A stretch of DNA of 43,643 bases, taken from positions 1 to 43,643 of IMG/VR virus record IMGVR_UViG_3300048999_000344. One strand, written 5' to 3'. This document shows, piece after piece, positions 1 to 7,266 of this stretch. Both the position numbers and the translations under genes were made by a program. Below the pieces are notes generated by a model, which did no database searches, was not told the origin of the DNA, and was given only the letters and a program-made list of their open reading frames with translations. Position 1 is the first letter of the stretch. Each line of letters begins with the position of its first letter. Origin of the DNA: a virus.

Positions 1-513
1 TGTGAAGTGTTTATCGTCCACGCACGCAATGCGATCCTGAAGGGTTTGAGCCCAAAGGAAAATCGCGAGATTCCGCCGCTCAAGTACGAATATGCGTATC
101 AATTGAAGCGTGATTTTCCGCATCTGGAAATATCGATCAACGGTGGCATCAAGACACTCGATGAAGTGGAAGAGCATCTGAAACATGTCGATGGCGTGAT
201 GCTCGGGCGCGAGGCTTATCACAATCCTTACGTGCTCGCGGGCGTCGATACGCGGTTTTACGGTGCGGACACGCCCGTGCTGTCGCGCGAGGCGGCTGAG
301 GCGAGCTTGATCGACTACTCGCGTCGGGAAGTGGCGCGCGGGGCGTTTCTCGGCGGCATTACGCGTCATGCGCTGGGCTTATATCGAGGGGTGGCGGGTG
401 CGCGCGGCTGGCGTCGCGTTCTCTCGGACAGCCGCCGTCTCGCCACCGGCGATATGACCATTTTCGATGAAGCACGCACTCATCTGCGTGAAGCGGCCGA
501 ATTGATCGAATAA
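1..513 (+). CDS. dusA: tRNA-dihydrouridine synthase A, 3' part
   Basis: Reading frame open from the window edge to a TAA; only about the C-terminal 170 residues of a protein usually near 330 are present. It reduces uridine to dihydrouridine in the tRNA D-loop using FMN and NADPH. The visible part begins in the conserved stretch FIVHARNA, followed by GLSPKENREIPPL, the FMN-phosphate-binding INGGIKT segment and DGVMLGREAYHNPY, all typical of DusA. It is a chromosomal gene directly upstream of tRNA-His and outside the prophage. The true start lies left of the window. Confidence 0.95.
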   Translation, partial: CEVFIVHARNAILKGLSPKENREIPPLKYEYAYQLKRDFPHLEISINGGIKTLDEVEEHLKHVDGVMLGREAYHNPYVLAGVDTRFYGADTPVLSREAAEASLIDYSRREVARGAFLGGITRHALGLYRGVAGARGWRRVLSDSRRLATGDMTIFDEARTHLREAAELIE

Positions 514-518
514 GGGAC

Positions 519-547
519 TAGGCAAAGCGAATCTTTGTTCGTATAAT
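519..547 (+). promoter_or_regulatory. Promoter of tRNA-His
   Basis: A perfect TATAAT at 542-547 lies 17 bp downstream of TAGGCA at 519-524 (4 of 6 matches to the -35 consensus). It sits in the short gap between the dusA stop and the tRNA, leaving a 5' leader of about 60 nt. Confidence 0.7.
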
Positions 548-612
548 CTCGTTTCTCGATTCAGCAAGCCTGTTCCTGGCGAGCTAGAGAGGCGGTAAGA
601 AGTAAGGCAGTG

Positions 613-688
613 GTGGCTGTAGCTCAGTTGGTAGAGTCCAGGATTGTGATTCCTGTTGTCGTGGGTTCGAGCCCCATCAGCCACCCCA
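613..688 (+). tRNA. tRNA-His (anticodon GTG)
   Basis: Full cloverleaf. Acceptor stem GTGGCTG pairs with CAGCCAC, the anticodon loop is TTGTGAT with anticodon GTG, and the T-loop is GTTCGAGCC. C73 and an encoded CCA end at 688. G612 can supply the extra G(-1) typical of tRNA-His. The 3' half from 642 onward is the phage att core, so the gene stays intact after integration because the phage carries the same 3' sequence. Confidence 0.97.
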
Positions 689-689
689 A
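642..689 (+). repeat. attL core (48-bp direct repeat, left copy)
   Basis: Bases 642-689 are identical to 42787-42834; the match stops one base beyond on each side (G641 against A42786, C690 against A42835). The repeat covers the anticodon arm, T-arm and acceptor 3' strand of tRNA-His, a classic target for tyrosine integrases. The actual crossover point inside the 48 bp cannot be told from sequence. Confidence 0.95.
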
Positions 690-719
690 CGAATTTGTAT
701 GAGTATCAAGGGTTTATCG

Positions 720-753
720 ACGGGCACTGTGAGAAATTACAGTGCCCGTTTTT
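720..753 (+). terminator. Phage-supplied terminator after tRNA-His
   Basis: The stem of ACGGGCACTGT (720-730) pairs with ACAGTGCCCGT (739-749), has an 8-nt loop and is followed by a T run. It lies just inside attL and replaces the host terminator that integration moved beyond attR. The long symmetric stem could also slow leftward transcripts leaving the integrase gene. Confidence 0.8.
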
Positions 754-761
754 CATTGAAA

Positions 762-769
762 TTCCACAA
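762..769 (+). other. Possible integrase arm-type site, left
   Basis: The octamer TTCCACAA lies between the terminator and the integrase stop. It also occurs at 42739-42746 and, inverted, at 42683-42690 in the right arm. Recurrence of one octamer on both sides of the att core suggests arm-type integrase binding sites. This is inference from repetition and position only. Confidence 0.35.
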
Positions 770-784
770 AATGGAATTCCTTCT

Positions 785-1804
785 CTACAACCCTTTTCGA
801 TTGACCGTCTTGTTTCGGTCGTAAATGCGGGCGGTTGTCGCGGGATTCGCATGCAGATCTGGCAGTGTTCCGCGCTCCGATTTGTGCTGCGTGACGTAGT
901 GCGCGCGTAGGTCGTGAAACGTGAAACGGCGGCTGATAACTTTCTCTTTCAGCGCTTCGTTCATCAGCTTTCCCCAATTGCCTTTAAAGCCGCTGCTCGT
1001 ATAGGCGTTGCCGAAGCGATTGCGGAACACATAAAGACAATCCTTCTCCGTGCGCAAAACAGCCAGGCGGTCGAGCAGTTCGGCCAGCCTCGGCGTAATT
1101 TCAATCTGCTCGATCACTTCCCCGCGTTTCTTTCCCCGCTGCTTTGCCCGCTTCACCCGGATCGTCGCTGCTGCGCGATCGATCTGCGGCCAGGCCAGGT
1201 CCAAAAATTCCACCTTTCGATTGCCGGCGAGTGCGGCATACTCCGCCGCCATGCCCATAACCGCTTTCTGACCACCCTTGGCGGATAGCCAAACAGAGAA
1301 CGCCGCGAACTCCTTCGGGTCCGGCGCCTCCGTGCGCGGTTGTTCTTCATTCCGGCGAACTTCGCGACACGGGTTATGTTTCGCCTCGCCGCGCTCGATT
1401 GCCAAGCCAATCAGGTTGGAAAGCAGCGCAACCTCGCGGTTGGCTCGGACGGGAGCGTCTGCGCGTTCCTTGCGTAGATAGCGCGCGATGTCTGGCGCCT
1501 CGATGTCGGATGCCCGCGCCTTGTTGAAAATCTTCAGAATCATGAGGCTGCACTGGGTGTAGTCAGTGCGGGTGTCCGGCGCGTAGCGCTTCCACTGTGT
1601 CGTCTCTTGAAATTGCTCCCACAGCTTGCCGATTGTTCCAAGATCGCCGCTGGCGCCGAGCAGATCGAGTACCTTCCGCACAGCGGCTGTCTTGTCCATT
1701 CCGAGGCTGATCGGCTTGGCACCCACCGGGTGGTAGCGGTAGCTGATTCCTTTTTTTCGCTTGATTGCCTCCATTCGTGGCAACAAGCCGTCCCTGCGTT
1801 TCAT
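785..1804 (-). CDS. int: Tyrosine-family site-specific integrase
   Basis: Catalyses integration and excision between phage and tRNA-His att sites. The 339-residue protein has an N-terminal arm-binding region, a SAM-like core-binding domain at about 55-150 and a catalytic domain at about 165-335. Catalytic residues visible: R196 in AGNRKVEF, H297-x-x-R300 in FHDLRAH, H318 in LHANPATT and the nucleophile Y328 in ARIYDR; the beta-hairpin Lys is near 219. The start at 1804 was chosen because its ATG overlaps the stop of the upstream gene (ATGA). A longer frame to 1903 has no support. It is the last gene of the leftward operon, beside attL. Confidence 0.95.
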   Translation of the reverse strand: MKRRDGLLPRMEAIKRKKGISYRYHPVGAKPISLGMDKTAAVRKVLDLLGASGDLGTIGKLWEQFQETTQWKRYAPDTRTDYTQCSLMILKIFNKARASDIEAPDIARYLRKERADAPVRANREVALLSNLIGLAIERGEAKHNPCREVRRNEEQPRTEAPDPKEFAAFSVWLSAKGGQKAVMGMAAEYAALAGNRKVEFLDLAWPQIDRAAATIRVKRAKQRGKKRGEVIEQIEITPRLAELLDRLAVLRTEKDCLYVFRNRFGNAYTSSGFKGNWGKLMNEALKEKVISRRFTFHDLRAHYVTQHKSERGTLPDLHANPATTARIYDRNKTVNRKGL

Positions 1805-2007
1805 GCGACTTCCCAATTTATGTTGGCCTTGCGGCTTGCCTCTGCGGGCTTGTGGTACTGCTCCCACGTCAGGAGCGGGTGACCGTCGATCTTGCGCGGG
1901 CACTTGATTCCTATGTTTTGCTCAATCCACCTGATCTGCGCGGCTCCCTGCTTCAGGCCGCCGGTCAGGTCAATCAAGTCTTGAACGGTCATCACTCCGG
2001 TTTTCAT
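1801..2007 (-). CDS. DUF4224-like protein upstream of integrase
   Basis: 68 residues. The pattern is MTVQDLIDLTGG, then a lysine/glutamine-rich helix, then W-x-x-QNIGIKCPRKIDGHPLLTWEQ. It matches the small DUF4224 family commonly encoded just upstream of phage integrases in beta-proteobacteria. The N-terminal part looks like a helix-turn-helix, so an excisionase-like or DNA-binding role is plausible but not shown. Its stop overlaps the integrase start and its own ATG overlaps the stop of a 22-codon reading frame, implying translational coupling. Confidence 0.8.
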   Translation of the reverse strand: MKTGVMTVQDLIDLTGGLKQGAAQIRWIEQNIGIKCPRKIDGHPLLTWEQYHKPAEASRKANINWEVA

Positions 2008-2072
2008 GCTTGTTCCCCGAGCCAGTCTTTACGAGTGATGCGCAGTAGCGCTTCTATGTGCCGCGTCATCAT
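2004..2072 (-). CDS. Tiny coupled reading frame (22 residues)
   Basis: The ATG at 2072 overlaps the stop of the 70-residue membrane protein, and its TGA (2004-2006) overlaps the ATG of the DUF4224-like gene. Both junctions are ATGA. The peptide starts MMTRHIEALLRITRKDW, is basic and has no recognised relative. The double overlap suggests it is at least translated to pass ribosomes on to the integrase genes. It may have no function of its own. Confidence 0.4.
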   Translation of the reverse strand: MMTRHIEALLRITRKDWLGEQA

Positions 2073-2281
2073 TTGCGCCCGGTCTTGCGCTTCCAATACT
2101 CGTGCACGTCAATTGCAATCAGCAACGGCCACATGAAAACTGTCAGGTAGAACGGTGAGTGCCGAAATCTCGGGCCATTCCTGTCACCTAAATTTCCTGT
2201 CCACGCCAAATAGGCCGCGATACCTATGCCCACAAGAATGTAGGCCATGAAGCAATAGAAAAACGTGTTGTCCTGTGCCAT
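2069..2281 (-). CDS. Small membrane protein, two predicted TM segments
   Basis: 70 residues. One hydrophobic segment lies at about 8-27 (FYCFMAYILVGIGIAAYLAW) and a second at about 46-58 (LTVFMWPLLIAID), ending in a basic tail EYWKRKTGRK. Function not recognised. It is part of the leftward early operon, with its stop in ATGA overlap with the next small frame. Small membrane proteins in this position of temperate phages are often involved in host interference or exclusion, which is only a possibility here. Confidence 0.65.
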   Translation of the reverse strand: MAQDNTFFYCFMAYILVGIGIAAYLAWTGNLGDRNGPRFRHSPFYLTVFMWPLLIAIDVHEYWKRKTGRK

Positions 2282-2298
2282 GTCTATCCTCGTTCCCG

Positions 2299-2502
2299 TT
2301 AGTAGTGGGAGTTACGCTTTTGGTTTCCGCACGCCTTGATTGCCTGCTTGGCTTCCTCAAGGACGTTCTCGTATGCATATTCGATTGCCTCGTCACCATT
2401 CAGGCCATAGTCGCGTTCTGACCGTCGCCGCAGCTTTGCGGGGGTGTCGTAGCAAGTAATCGTCTTCAGTGCGTAATACAGGCGCAGTTCAAGTGGCGTC
2501 AT
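2299..2502 (-). CDS. Small conserved-looking phage protein
   Basis: 67 residues from the ATG at 2502, preceded by AAGGGAGC as ribosome binding site and placed right after the stop at 2507. The upstream in-frame extension to 2574 overlaps the neighbouring gene and is unlikely. The protein is mainly helical and charged (PAKLRRRSERDYGLNGDEAI, then NVLEEAKQAIKA). No catalytic motif is seen and the function is unknown. Similar small proteins are common in early operons of Burkholderia phages (recalled, not searched). Confidence 0.7.
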   Translation of the reverse strand: MTPLELRLYYALKTITCYDTPAKLRRRSERDYGLNGDEAIEYAYENVLEEAKQAIKACGNQKRNSHY

Positions 2503-2506
2503 GGTT

Positions 2507-2836
2507 TCAGCTCCCTTGTACGTTGGCCACTTCAGTCGGCTCGCCGCGATGCCAAACCTCACCAGGCAATCCAAGCGTTCCGGTCATTCGCCGACGGCGG
2601 TTCATTGCGCCGCACTGGCGCCAAGTAATTTCGACGGCGCCGAGTTGAACGGCTATCGCGCGTTTCGAAAGCGCTATGTCGTAATGGCTCGAATGGGCCG
2701 GCGGCGCTTGCCACCACTTACGTGCGACGCCGATCTTCTCAGCCATCGCGTGCAGTTCGTCGTCCGTGTCCGCGATCATGTGGCACATCACCATGCGGCC
2801 GTATTTGGCCTTCATGTCATCGACGTAGACCGTCAT
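2507..2836 (-). CDS. DUF4031 domain protein
   Basis: 109 residues. It starts MTVYVDDMKAKYGRMVMCHM and contains ADTDDELHAMAEKIGVARKWWQ and HYDIALSKRAIAVQLGAVEI, the pattern of the DUF4031 family found in phages and bacteria. The function of the family is not established. The start at 2836 is set by ATGA overlap with the upstream gene's stop; an in-frame ATG at 2929 would overlap that gene extensively. The C-terminal 30 residues are a non-conserved tail. Confidence 0.85.
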   Translation of the reverse strand: MTVYVDDMKAKYGRMVMCHMIADTDDELHAMAEKIGVARKWWQAPPAHSSHYDIALSKRAIAVQLGAVEITWRQCGAMNRRRRMTGTLGLPGEVWHRGEPTEVANVQGS

Positions 2837-3234
2837 GGCTTCACCGTCGGCGCGCTGGCGGCTAAAGCGGCATTGCCTTTCGCAGTGACTTCGAAATGCA
2901 CGCACTCTAAGAATCCGCGGCGAGTCCAATCCATAAGAACCGCGTAGTCCGTATCGGTTTCGTTGCAGTCGGCGAACTGGCCAACAGTGCTTTCAAAAAG
3001 CACACGCTCATCCGGCGAGAGCGTATCGCCAGGCGTGGCGGCGCGGGTGGCGAGAGCGATCAACTCGCGCGCACGGTGCAACACCATTTCGCGAAGGTCG
3101 TGCTCATCCTCGTAGCCGTTGTACACAAACTCCGTGCCGCTCGGCCGATAGAAGGGGTATCCGTTATATCCACACAGCGCTTTCAAAATCTGCTCGTCCG
3201 TGATCGCGGCCGGCGTTGTTTGGTCCGTGGTCAT
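2833..3234 (-). CDS. Phage protein of unknown function
   Basis: 133 residues, acidic. The N-terminal half reads ITDEQILKALCGYNGYPFYR and contains a helix HDLREMVLHRARELIALA. The C-terminal half looks like a winged-helix-type segment (DYAVLMDWTRRGFLECVHFEVTAKG is the visible stretch, split here only for description). No family is recognised with confidence. It lies between the HNH gene and the DUF4031 gene; the HNH stop directly precedes its ATG. Confidence 0.7.
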   Translation of the reverse strand: MTTDQTTPAAITDEQILKALCGYNGYPFYRPSGTEFVYNGYEDEHDLREMVLHRARELIALATRAATPGDTLSPDERVLFESTVGQFADCNETDTDYAVLMDWTRRGFLECVHFEVTAKGNAALAASAPTVKP

Positions 3235-3594
3235 TTACAAAAGCTCCATTTGTTCGAAAGGCATGTCGGGCCATGTCATCCAGCTTTTACGGGCGTTCGG
3301 CAACCAGTGCGTGACCTGCAGGTTCCAGTCGACGTGCAGCCCGCAGACAAGTTTTCCTGCCAGCGGCACGATGTGGTCGACCACGTATTGCTCCCCTGTC
3401 TCGCGCGTCAGTCGTTCAGCTTCCGCATAAATCGCGCGGATCTTCGCCTTGTCCGCCCACGTCGGCGTGGCGCGCCGTTCACGAGCGCGCCGGCGCATGC
3501 CGTGTTGGCGGCTCGTATGCAGGATCGGAGCTCGGCGCTTCACGGGCACGAAGAGCGGCCCTGCGTGATCGCCACCCACCAGATCAAGCGGCAT
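3235..3594 (-). CDS. HNH-type nuclease
   Basis: 119 residues. The C-terminal part has the HNH core VDHIVPL, then VCGLHVDWNLQV, then a final N in LPNARKSW. This matches the phage HNH subgroup with DHxxPL...GLHV...NLQ. A basic N-terminal region (MRRRARERR) may contact DNA. It cuts DNA with one metal ion if active. The start is uncertain: the ATG at 3594 overlaps the thiF-like stop by 11 bases, and an internal ATG at 3498 is possible. Lying directly after the PRTRC genes, it could be either phage DNA metabolism or an accessory of that module. Confidence 0.8.
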   Translation of the reverse strand: MPLDLVGGDHAGPLFVPVKRRAPILHTSRQHGMRRRARERRATPTWADKAKIRAIYAEAERLTRETGEQYVVDHIVPLAGKLVCGLHVDWNLQVTHWLPNARKSWMTWPDMPFEQMELL

Positions 3595-4324
3595 TGAAGT
3601 TATCCACAGGCAACGGGCGGACGTGCCCAGTCTTCAGGTTGACGAACGCGCCGCACCAGCTGAGCCGGCCGTGGCGGAAAAACTCCCACAGGATCCCGAG
3701 CGCCGGCGTCACGATCGCCTGATTGATGAAAAGCTCCTGGCGCTCAAGCGCTTCGGCCAGTCCGCAACTCGGCGTGTCATCTTCCGGCACCGTTGTGTCG
3801 ATCAATTCCGGCAGTACGACATACGGCCAGCGCAGCGACGTGCTTTCCGGCTCTGGGTTCGGCCGGGCGTGCCCGAAAATCACTTGGCCATCGCTCGCTC
3901 GATTTCCCAGATCCATCACATATCCGGCTGCGCGGGAGAGGGCCGGCTCAAGCTTCGCTCGCGCAGCTGCGCTGTCGACACACATAATTGCTATGCCCGG
4001 GCCCACGTGGATCACCTCTTGCGAGCTGGCCGGAATTGGACGCGCGTGCCAGTCGAGGCCGAAGAAAGCATTCAACCGGTGTACAAGCACGACGCTCTTG
4101 TACTGGCCGACGTCGGCCGGGCTGAACATCTGCCGACCGATGTTCGCCTCGCTGACCGTGTCGCCGTCGAACGCCGTCACGTGCAGGCCGGGATGCCCGA
4201 GTGCGGTAAGCGCGTGATTGAGGCGCGCCAGACCAGTGAGCATCTGCGAGCCGTTTCCGCCGCACCCGATCAGCGCGATGTTCACGCGCCGGTCGAGGAA
4301 ATGCGCGGGCGTTATGTGAGTCAT
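3584..4324 (-). CDS. PRTRC system ThiF family protein (E1-like)
   Basis: 246 residues with an E1/ThiF/MoeB-type Rossmann fold. The nucleotide-binding loop is GCGGNGS at 20-26, followed by acidic FDGD at 52-55, N61-x-x-R64 and K76, the ATP-contact set of E1-like enzymes. C187 in DTPSCG is a candidate for a catalytic thiol. Enzymes of this class adenylate the C-terminus of a ubiquitin-like protein and may form a thioester with it. The partner would be PRTRC-C encoded upstream. It is the last gene of the PRTRC run, with ATGA overlap to PRTRC-A. Not a thiamine-synthesis ThiF by context. Confidence 0.92.
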   Translation of the reverse strand: MTHITPAHFLDRRVNIALIGCGGNGSQMLTGLARLNHALTALGHPGLHVTAFDGDTVSEANIGRQMFSPADVGQYKSVVLVHRLNAFFGLDWHARPIPASSQEVIHVGPGIAIMCVDSAAARAKLEPALSRAAGYVMDLGNRASDGQVIFGHARPNPEPESTSLRWPYVVLPELIDTTVPEDDTPSCGLAEALERQELFINQAIVTPALGILWEFFRHGRLSWCGAFVNLKTGHVRPLPVDNFNAA

Positions 4325-5112
4325 GCCGGCTCCGGAACCTTAAAAACTGCGGCGGCGGGCACTTTCAGCGGAATGAACATACCGAGCACGCAAAGGCGGA
4401 ATGCAACGCTTGGCGTGCCATCGGCATCCAGGCCGCCGAGCACTGCGGAGATCTTCACTTCGCCGGCGTCGTCCGCGTCGTCTTGCGGACTGAAGTAAGC
4501 CATTCCAGCGCCATGACTGTGAATGTCGATCGCAAGCGACTCGTTCGGCGCAAGCACTGGTCGTTCGAACGTGATCGCGCCCGGCGTCGCTTCCGACACG
4601 TGAAGCGCCTTGTACGCAAGCTCTTGCATGTCGTGGTCCCATACGATCCACGCAGCGTGCTCATTCGGCAGCGCGCTGCGCGCTTCCTCGGCGAACGCCT
4701 GGACGAAGGGAAGCGCGACACCAAGCCGGCCAAATGCCAGTTCGATCTTCGGCTCGATGTCGCCGTACGGTGGCCGCGGGCTTGCTCCGGCGTGAGCAGA
4801 CAGGCGCTGGATTACGTGTAGCCATGGACGCCGCACCTCGACAAAGACGCCTTCGGCCGTCATCAAAAAGCGATGGCCTACTTCGAGAAGCGGCGCGAAC
4901 TTGGCGTGTTTGGGCACAGCAATGGTCGGGGCGCTGTCGAACAACGCGATGTCGAGCGGCAGGGATTCGTCATCCCCGGCAGCTGCGATCGCCCGCGGCT
5001 TTGCACGCGCCAGCTCGTCGGCGACGCCAGACGAAAATTGCTCGAGCGCCGTTGCGATGGCCCGCAATCCGGCTTGCGTGGCGTTTTGAAATGAAGCGAG
5101 TAGCTTGTCCAT
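4321..5112 (-). CDS. PRTRC system protein A (JAMM/MPN metallopeptidase)
   Basis: 263 residues from the ATG at 5112. That start has GAGGA upstream and lies just after the stop of B; the alternative ATG at 5127 overlaps B and lacks a binding site. The C-terminal JAB/MPN domain shows the zinc motif HSHGAGMAYFSPQDD, that is H198-x-H200-x7-S208-x2-D211, with E151 in LPNEHAAW as the likely catalytic acid. Such enzymes remove or trim ubiquitin-like proteins. The N-terminal 100 residues are helical and specific to PRTRC-A. Coupled to ThiF by ATGA. Confidence 0.92.
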   Translation of the reverse strand: MDKLLASFQNATQAGLRAIATALEQFSSGVADELARAKPRAIAAAGDDESLPLDIALFDSAPTIAVPKHAKFAPLLEVGHRFLMTAEGVFVEVRRPWLHVIQRLSAHAGASPRPPYGDIEPKIELAFGRLGVALPFVQAFAEEARSALPNEHAAWIVWDHDMQELAYKALHVSEATPGAITFERPVLAPNESLAIDIHSHGAGMAYFSPQDDADDAGEVKISAVLGGLDADGTPSVAFRLCVLGMFIPLKVPAAAVFKVPEPA

Positions 5113-5116
5113 CGTG

Positions 5117-5830
5117 TCAGTCCTCATTGGTGCTGGAGCCGATCGCTGTCGCGAGGGTTTGTTTCGCGTCGATCAGGCGGTCAAGTGGGAATTCGGCGCC
5201 GTCGAGCAAATCCAGCCACAGACGTTCAGCGCCCCCGCGCCTGTGGATAAGTCGGTCATTGTTCGTGTGAGTGAAGCGACTGCGAAAGAACGCGTCTTCG
5301 TACGGCTTGATGCTGTCCGTATTGATTGCGTCGGGAGTTTGCACATTGCCCACGCAGATCTCGCCGCCTTCCCAAACGTTGTAATACGGAGCCGTGTAGA
5401 GCTTTGTTGCCGGACCAGGTCGCGCGTTATCGCGCAAAGCGAACACGAACCAGCTCGTGCGATTGACGATGAACACGAGCGGTGGGTGTGCTGCGTCGCC
5501 GGCACGTTCGCCGATCTTGTCCTTTGTGTTGAACCATACGCGCCGCGTACATGCGGGTACCCACCAGGCGAGCTGGTTCGGCGCGAGATACGCCACGCGA
5601 TCGTGGATAAATCCGCGATAACTCGTTTTCCGGGCCGCAAGGTCGGCGATGTCCGCCAGCTGGTCGAGCGTGATCGGCACGCCGGCCAGCAGCGTGGGCT
5701 TGCCGTCGACAACACGCGCGCTATGTTGGGTCGCATAAATGTGCTGGCTGTTCTGCGAACGGTAGAACAGGAGTGCGCTATCTAGTGCGAGCTCAACATC
5801 GTTTTCGTGGGCGATCGAGACGGTGCTCAT
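5117..5830 (-). CDS. PRTRC system protein B (E2-like)
   Basis: 237 residues. The C-terminal half carries the PRTRC-B signature PYYNVWEGGEICVGN, then DAFFRSRFTH. The family is assigned to prokaryotic E2-like folds (Prok-E2_D). C159 in GEICVG is the position expected for the E2 thioester cysteine and H188 follows. It would accept the ubiquitin-like protein from the ThiF-like E1 and transfer it to a target or lipid. The start is fixed by ATGA overlap with PRTRC-F. The targets are unknown for any PRTRC system as far as I know. Confidence 0.9.
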   Translation of the reverse strand: MSTVSIAHENDVELALDSALLFYRSQNSQHIYATQHSARVVDGKPTLLAGVPITLDQLADIADLAARKTSYRGFIHDRVAYLAPNQLAWWVPACTRRVWFNTKDKIGERAGDAAHPPLVFIVNRTSWFVFALRDNARPGPATKLYTAPYYNVWEGGEICVGNVQTPDAINTDSIKPYEDAFFRSRFTHTNNDRLIHRRGGAERLWLDLLDGAEFPLDRLIDAKQTLATAIGSSTNED

Positions 5831-6870
5831 ACACGCACCTGCACGCGAGTCTTAGGCGATTGAAATTCGTCCCGGTCGAAAATATCAAGGACGCGCTCGA
5901 CCGCCTTTGCAAGCAGCGCCGTCGATTCCATCCGCTTCAACCAGTCGGCAATGTCGGCGCCGACGATCTTCAGCGGAGTAACTGAAGACGCGATCACGCA
6001 ATCGCCTTCCGACGCTTGATGCAAATAATCATCGACAACGCGACCGACGATGTCGTCTTCACTCCATCGGACGATCAGACCGAAATCAATTAGGTCTGCG
6101 CCAATGTCTTCCGAGCGCACGTCCGCGAACGGACCATAGAACCGGGCAATGTTCCAAACCGTGTCCATCGCGTCGACCACTTCGCGGGCGAGCGGATCTC
6201 GGCCAGCAGCGAGTGCGATCTGCCGGCGGGTAAGTACACGACGTGGTGCCGCTGCCCATTCAGGCATGCCCTCGAAAAACTGCGTGCGCGTAAAAAAGTC
6301 GTTCGTTTCGAGTAGATCTTCGACGCTGTCGTATCCATTCAATTCGGCCGCTTGCGCCATCGCCTCTTGCTCGTCCGATTCACCGTACCAGTACATGTAT
6401 TCGGCGAGGCTTAAAGTGAAGCCTGGAGTGCAAACGGACGGCAGCATGCTGAATGCGTCATGGAGCGTCGCCAGCACCGTTTGACCAAGGCCAGCCCGGA
6501 TAGCCTCCAACTTTTCCATGCCGCGTCCGATCAGGATTTCACGGCACGACACCGGGCCGTTTGCCGTCTGAATCAGCGCCCAAAGGTGTTCTTCCCTGTG
6601 CTGCGGGAAACCGTGCTCCGGTGCCTGCTCGATCCGCAGGTGCCAGTCGAAGAGGTTCATTCCTTCCGTGATCCGCTCCCACCTGCGGGAAAGCGCCGCC
6701 TGTATCAGCGCGATTTCAGACTTCGGCCGTTGGCGAACGTCGCTCTCGGCAATGACGCCCGATTCGAGCATCGATAGCGCGAGCGGATGGGAAAACGAAT
6801 CAGCCGACCGGATCGTATAAACAGCAGGCACATCAGCGAGTGACGGCAGCGCAAGAGCAGAGAAGGTCAT
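5827..6870 (-). CDS. PRTRC system protein F
   Basis: 347 residues from the ATG at 6870, which overlaps the stop of the 60-residue upstream frame (ATGA). An upstream in-frame extension to 7107 is a shadow of PRTRC-C. Recognised as PRTRC-F by position between C and B and by features such as VYTIRSADSF, then NLFDWHLRIEQAPEHGF and SLAEYMYWYGESDEQEA. Mostly helical, with no catalytic motif seen. The role is unknown; a substrate adaptor is conceivable. It is the largest protein of the cassette. Confidence 0.88.
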   Translation of the reverse strand: MTFSALALPSLADVPAVYTIRSADSFSHPLALSMLESGVIAESDVRQRPKSEIALIQAALSRRWERITEGMNLFDWHLRIEQAPEHGFPQHREEHLWALIQTANGPVSCREILIGRGMEKLEAIRAGLGQTVLATLHDAFSMLPSVCTPGFTLSLAEYMYWYGESDEQEAMAQAAELNGYDSVEDLLETNDFFTRTQFFEGMPEWAAAPRRVLTRRQIALAAGRDPLAREVVDAMDTVWNIARFYGPFADVRSEDIGADLIDFGLIVRWSEDDIVGRVVDDYLHQASEGDCVIASSVTPLKIVGADIADWLKRMESTALLAKAVERVLDIFDRDEFQSPKTRVQVRV

Positions 6871-7049
6871 GGCAACACCGGCATATGAGTAACAGGTAAC
6901 TGCAGACGCACGCCGGTGGCACGCTTCGTCGACACTGCATGGAGCTTCGTCGCAACGCGATCGTTCACCAGGTGCATATCGACGCGATGGCCGGCCGAAG
7001 GTGAGAGCGGACCGCGTTCGAGCTCGGCGCGAATCTGATCGAGTGTCAC
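6867..7049 (-). CDS. Unknown 60-residue protein inside the PRTRC operon
   Basis: The GTG start at 7049 overlaps the stop of PRTRC-C (GTGA) and the stop overlaps the PRTRC-F start (ATGA), so the frame is coupled on both sides. The sequence begins TLDQIRAELERGPLSPSAGH, with a helix followed by RVDMHLVNDRVATKLHAVST, which looks like beta strands, and ends THMPVLP. I do not recognise the family. Its tight coupling and exact fit between two PRTRC genes argue that it is real and belongs to the cassette. Confidence 0.7.
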   Translation of the reverse strand: MTLDQIRAELERGPLSPSAGHRVDMHLVNDRVATKLHAVSTKRATGVRLQLPVTHMPVLP

Positions 7050-7255
7050 AGCGCACCCTTCGTGCCGACGGCCCGACGAAACGTGAACACGTTCTTGTTG
7101 CCGGCAACTTCGGGGCCTTCGATCTCGGCGTTGACGATCTCCGGATACGTATTGCCGTAGAAATCGCGCACTTGCTGAAGCGAGAAAGTAGGCGAAGGAT
7201 CGGTGAGCTTCGCGCCGTTGTAACGAAACTCGCGAGCGAGTGTTTCGGTTTTCAC
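7046..7255 (-). CDS. PRTRC system protein C (ubiquitin-like)
   Basis: 69 residues from a GTG start with AAGGA eight bases upstream. The sequence LAREFRYNGAKLTDPSPTFS, then QQVRDFYGNTYPEIVNAEIE, then NVFTFRRAVGTKG is the PRTRC-C pattern and belongs to the prokaryotic ubiquitin-like family (Prok_Ub, beta-grasp fold). It is the presumed modifier handled by the ThiF-like, B and A proteins. The chain ends GTKG-Ala-Leu, so two residues follow the last glycine. Whether they must be removed is an open point. Confidence 0.92.
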   Translation of the reverse strand: MKTETLAREFRYNGAKLTDPSPTFSLQQVRDFYGNTYPEIVNAEIEGPEVAGNKNVFTFRRAVGTKGAL

Positions 7256-7266
7256 GGTGTGGGTCC

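Noticed and set aside
1805-1903. Upstream extension of the integrase frame
   Set aside because: It overlaps the DUF4224-like gene in another frame; the ATGA junction at 1801-1804 gives a better start.
3623-4498. Plus-strand open frame opposite ThiF and PRTRC-A
   Set aside because: It is the complement of two recognised genes and its composition is typical of a shadow frame.
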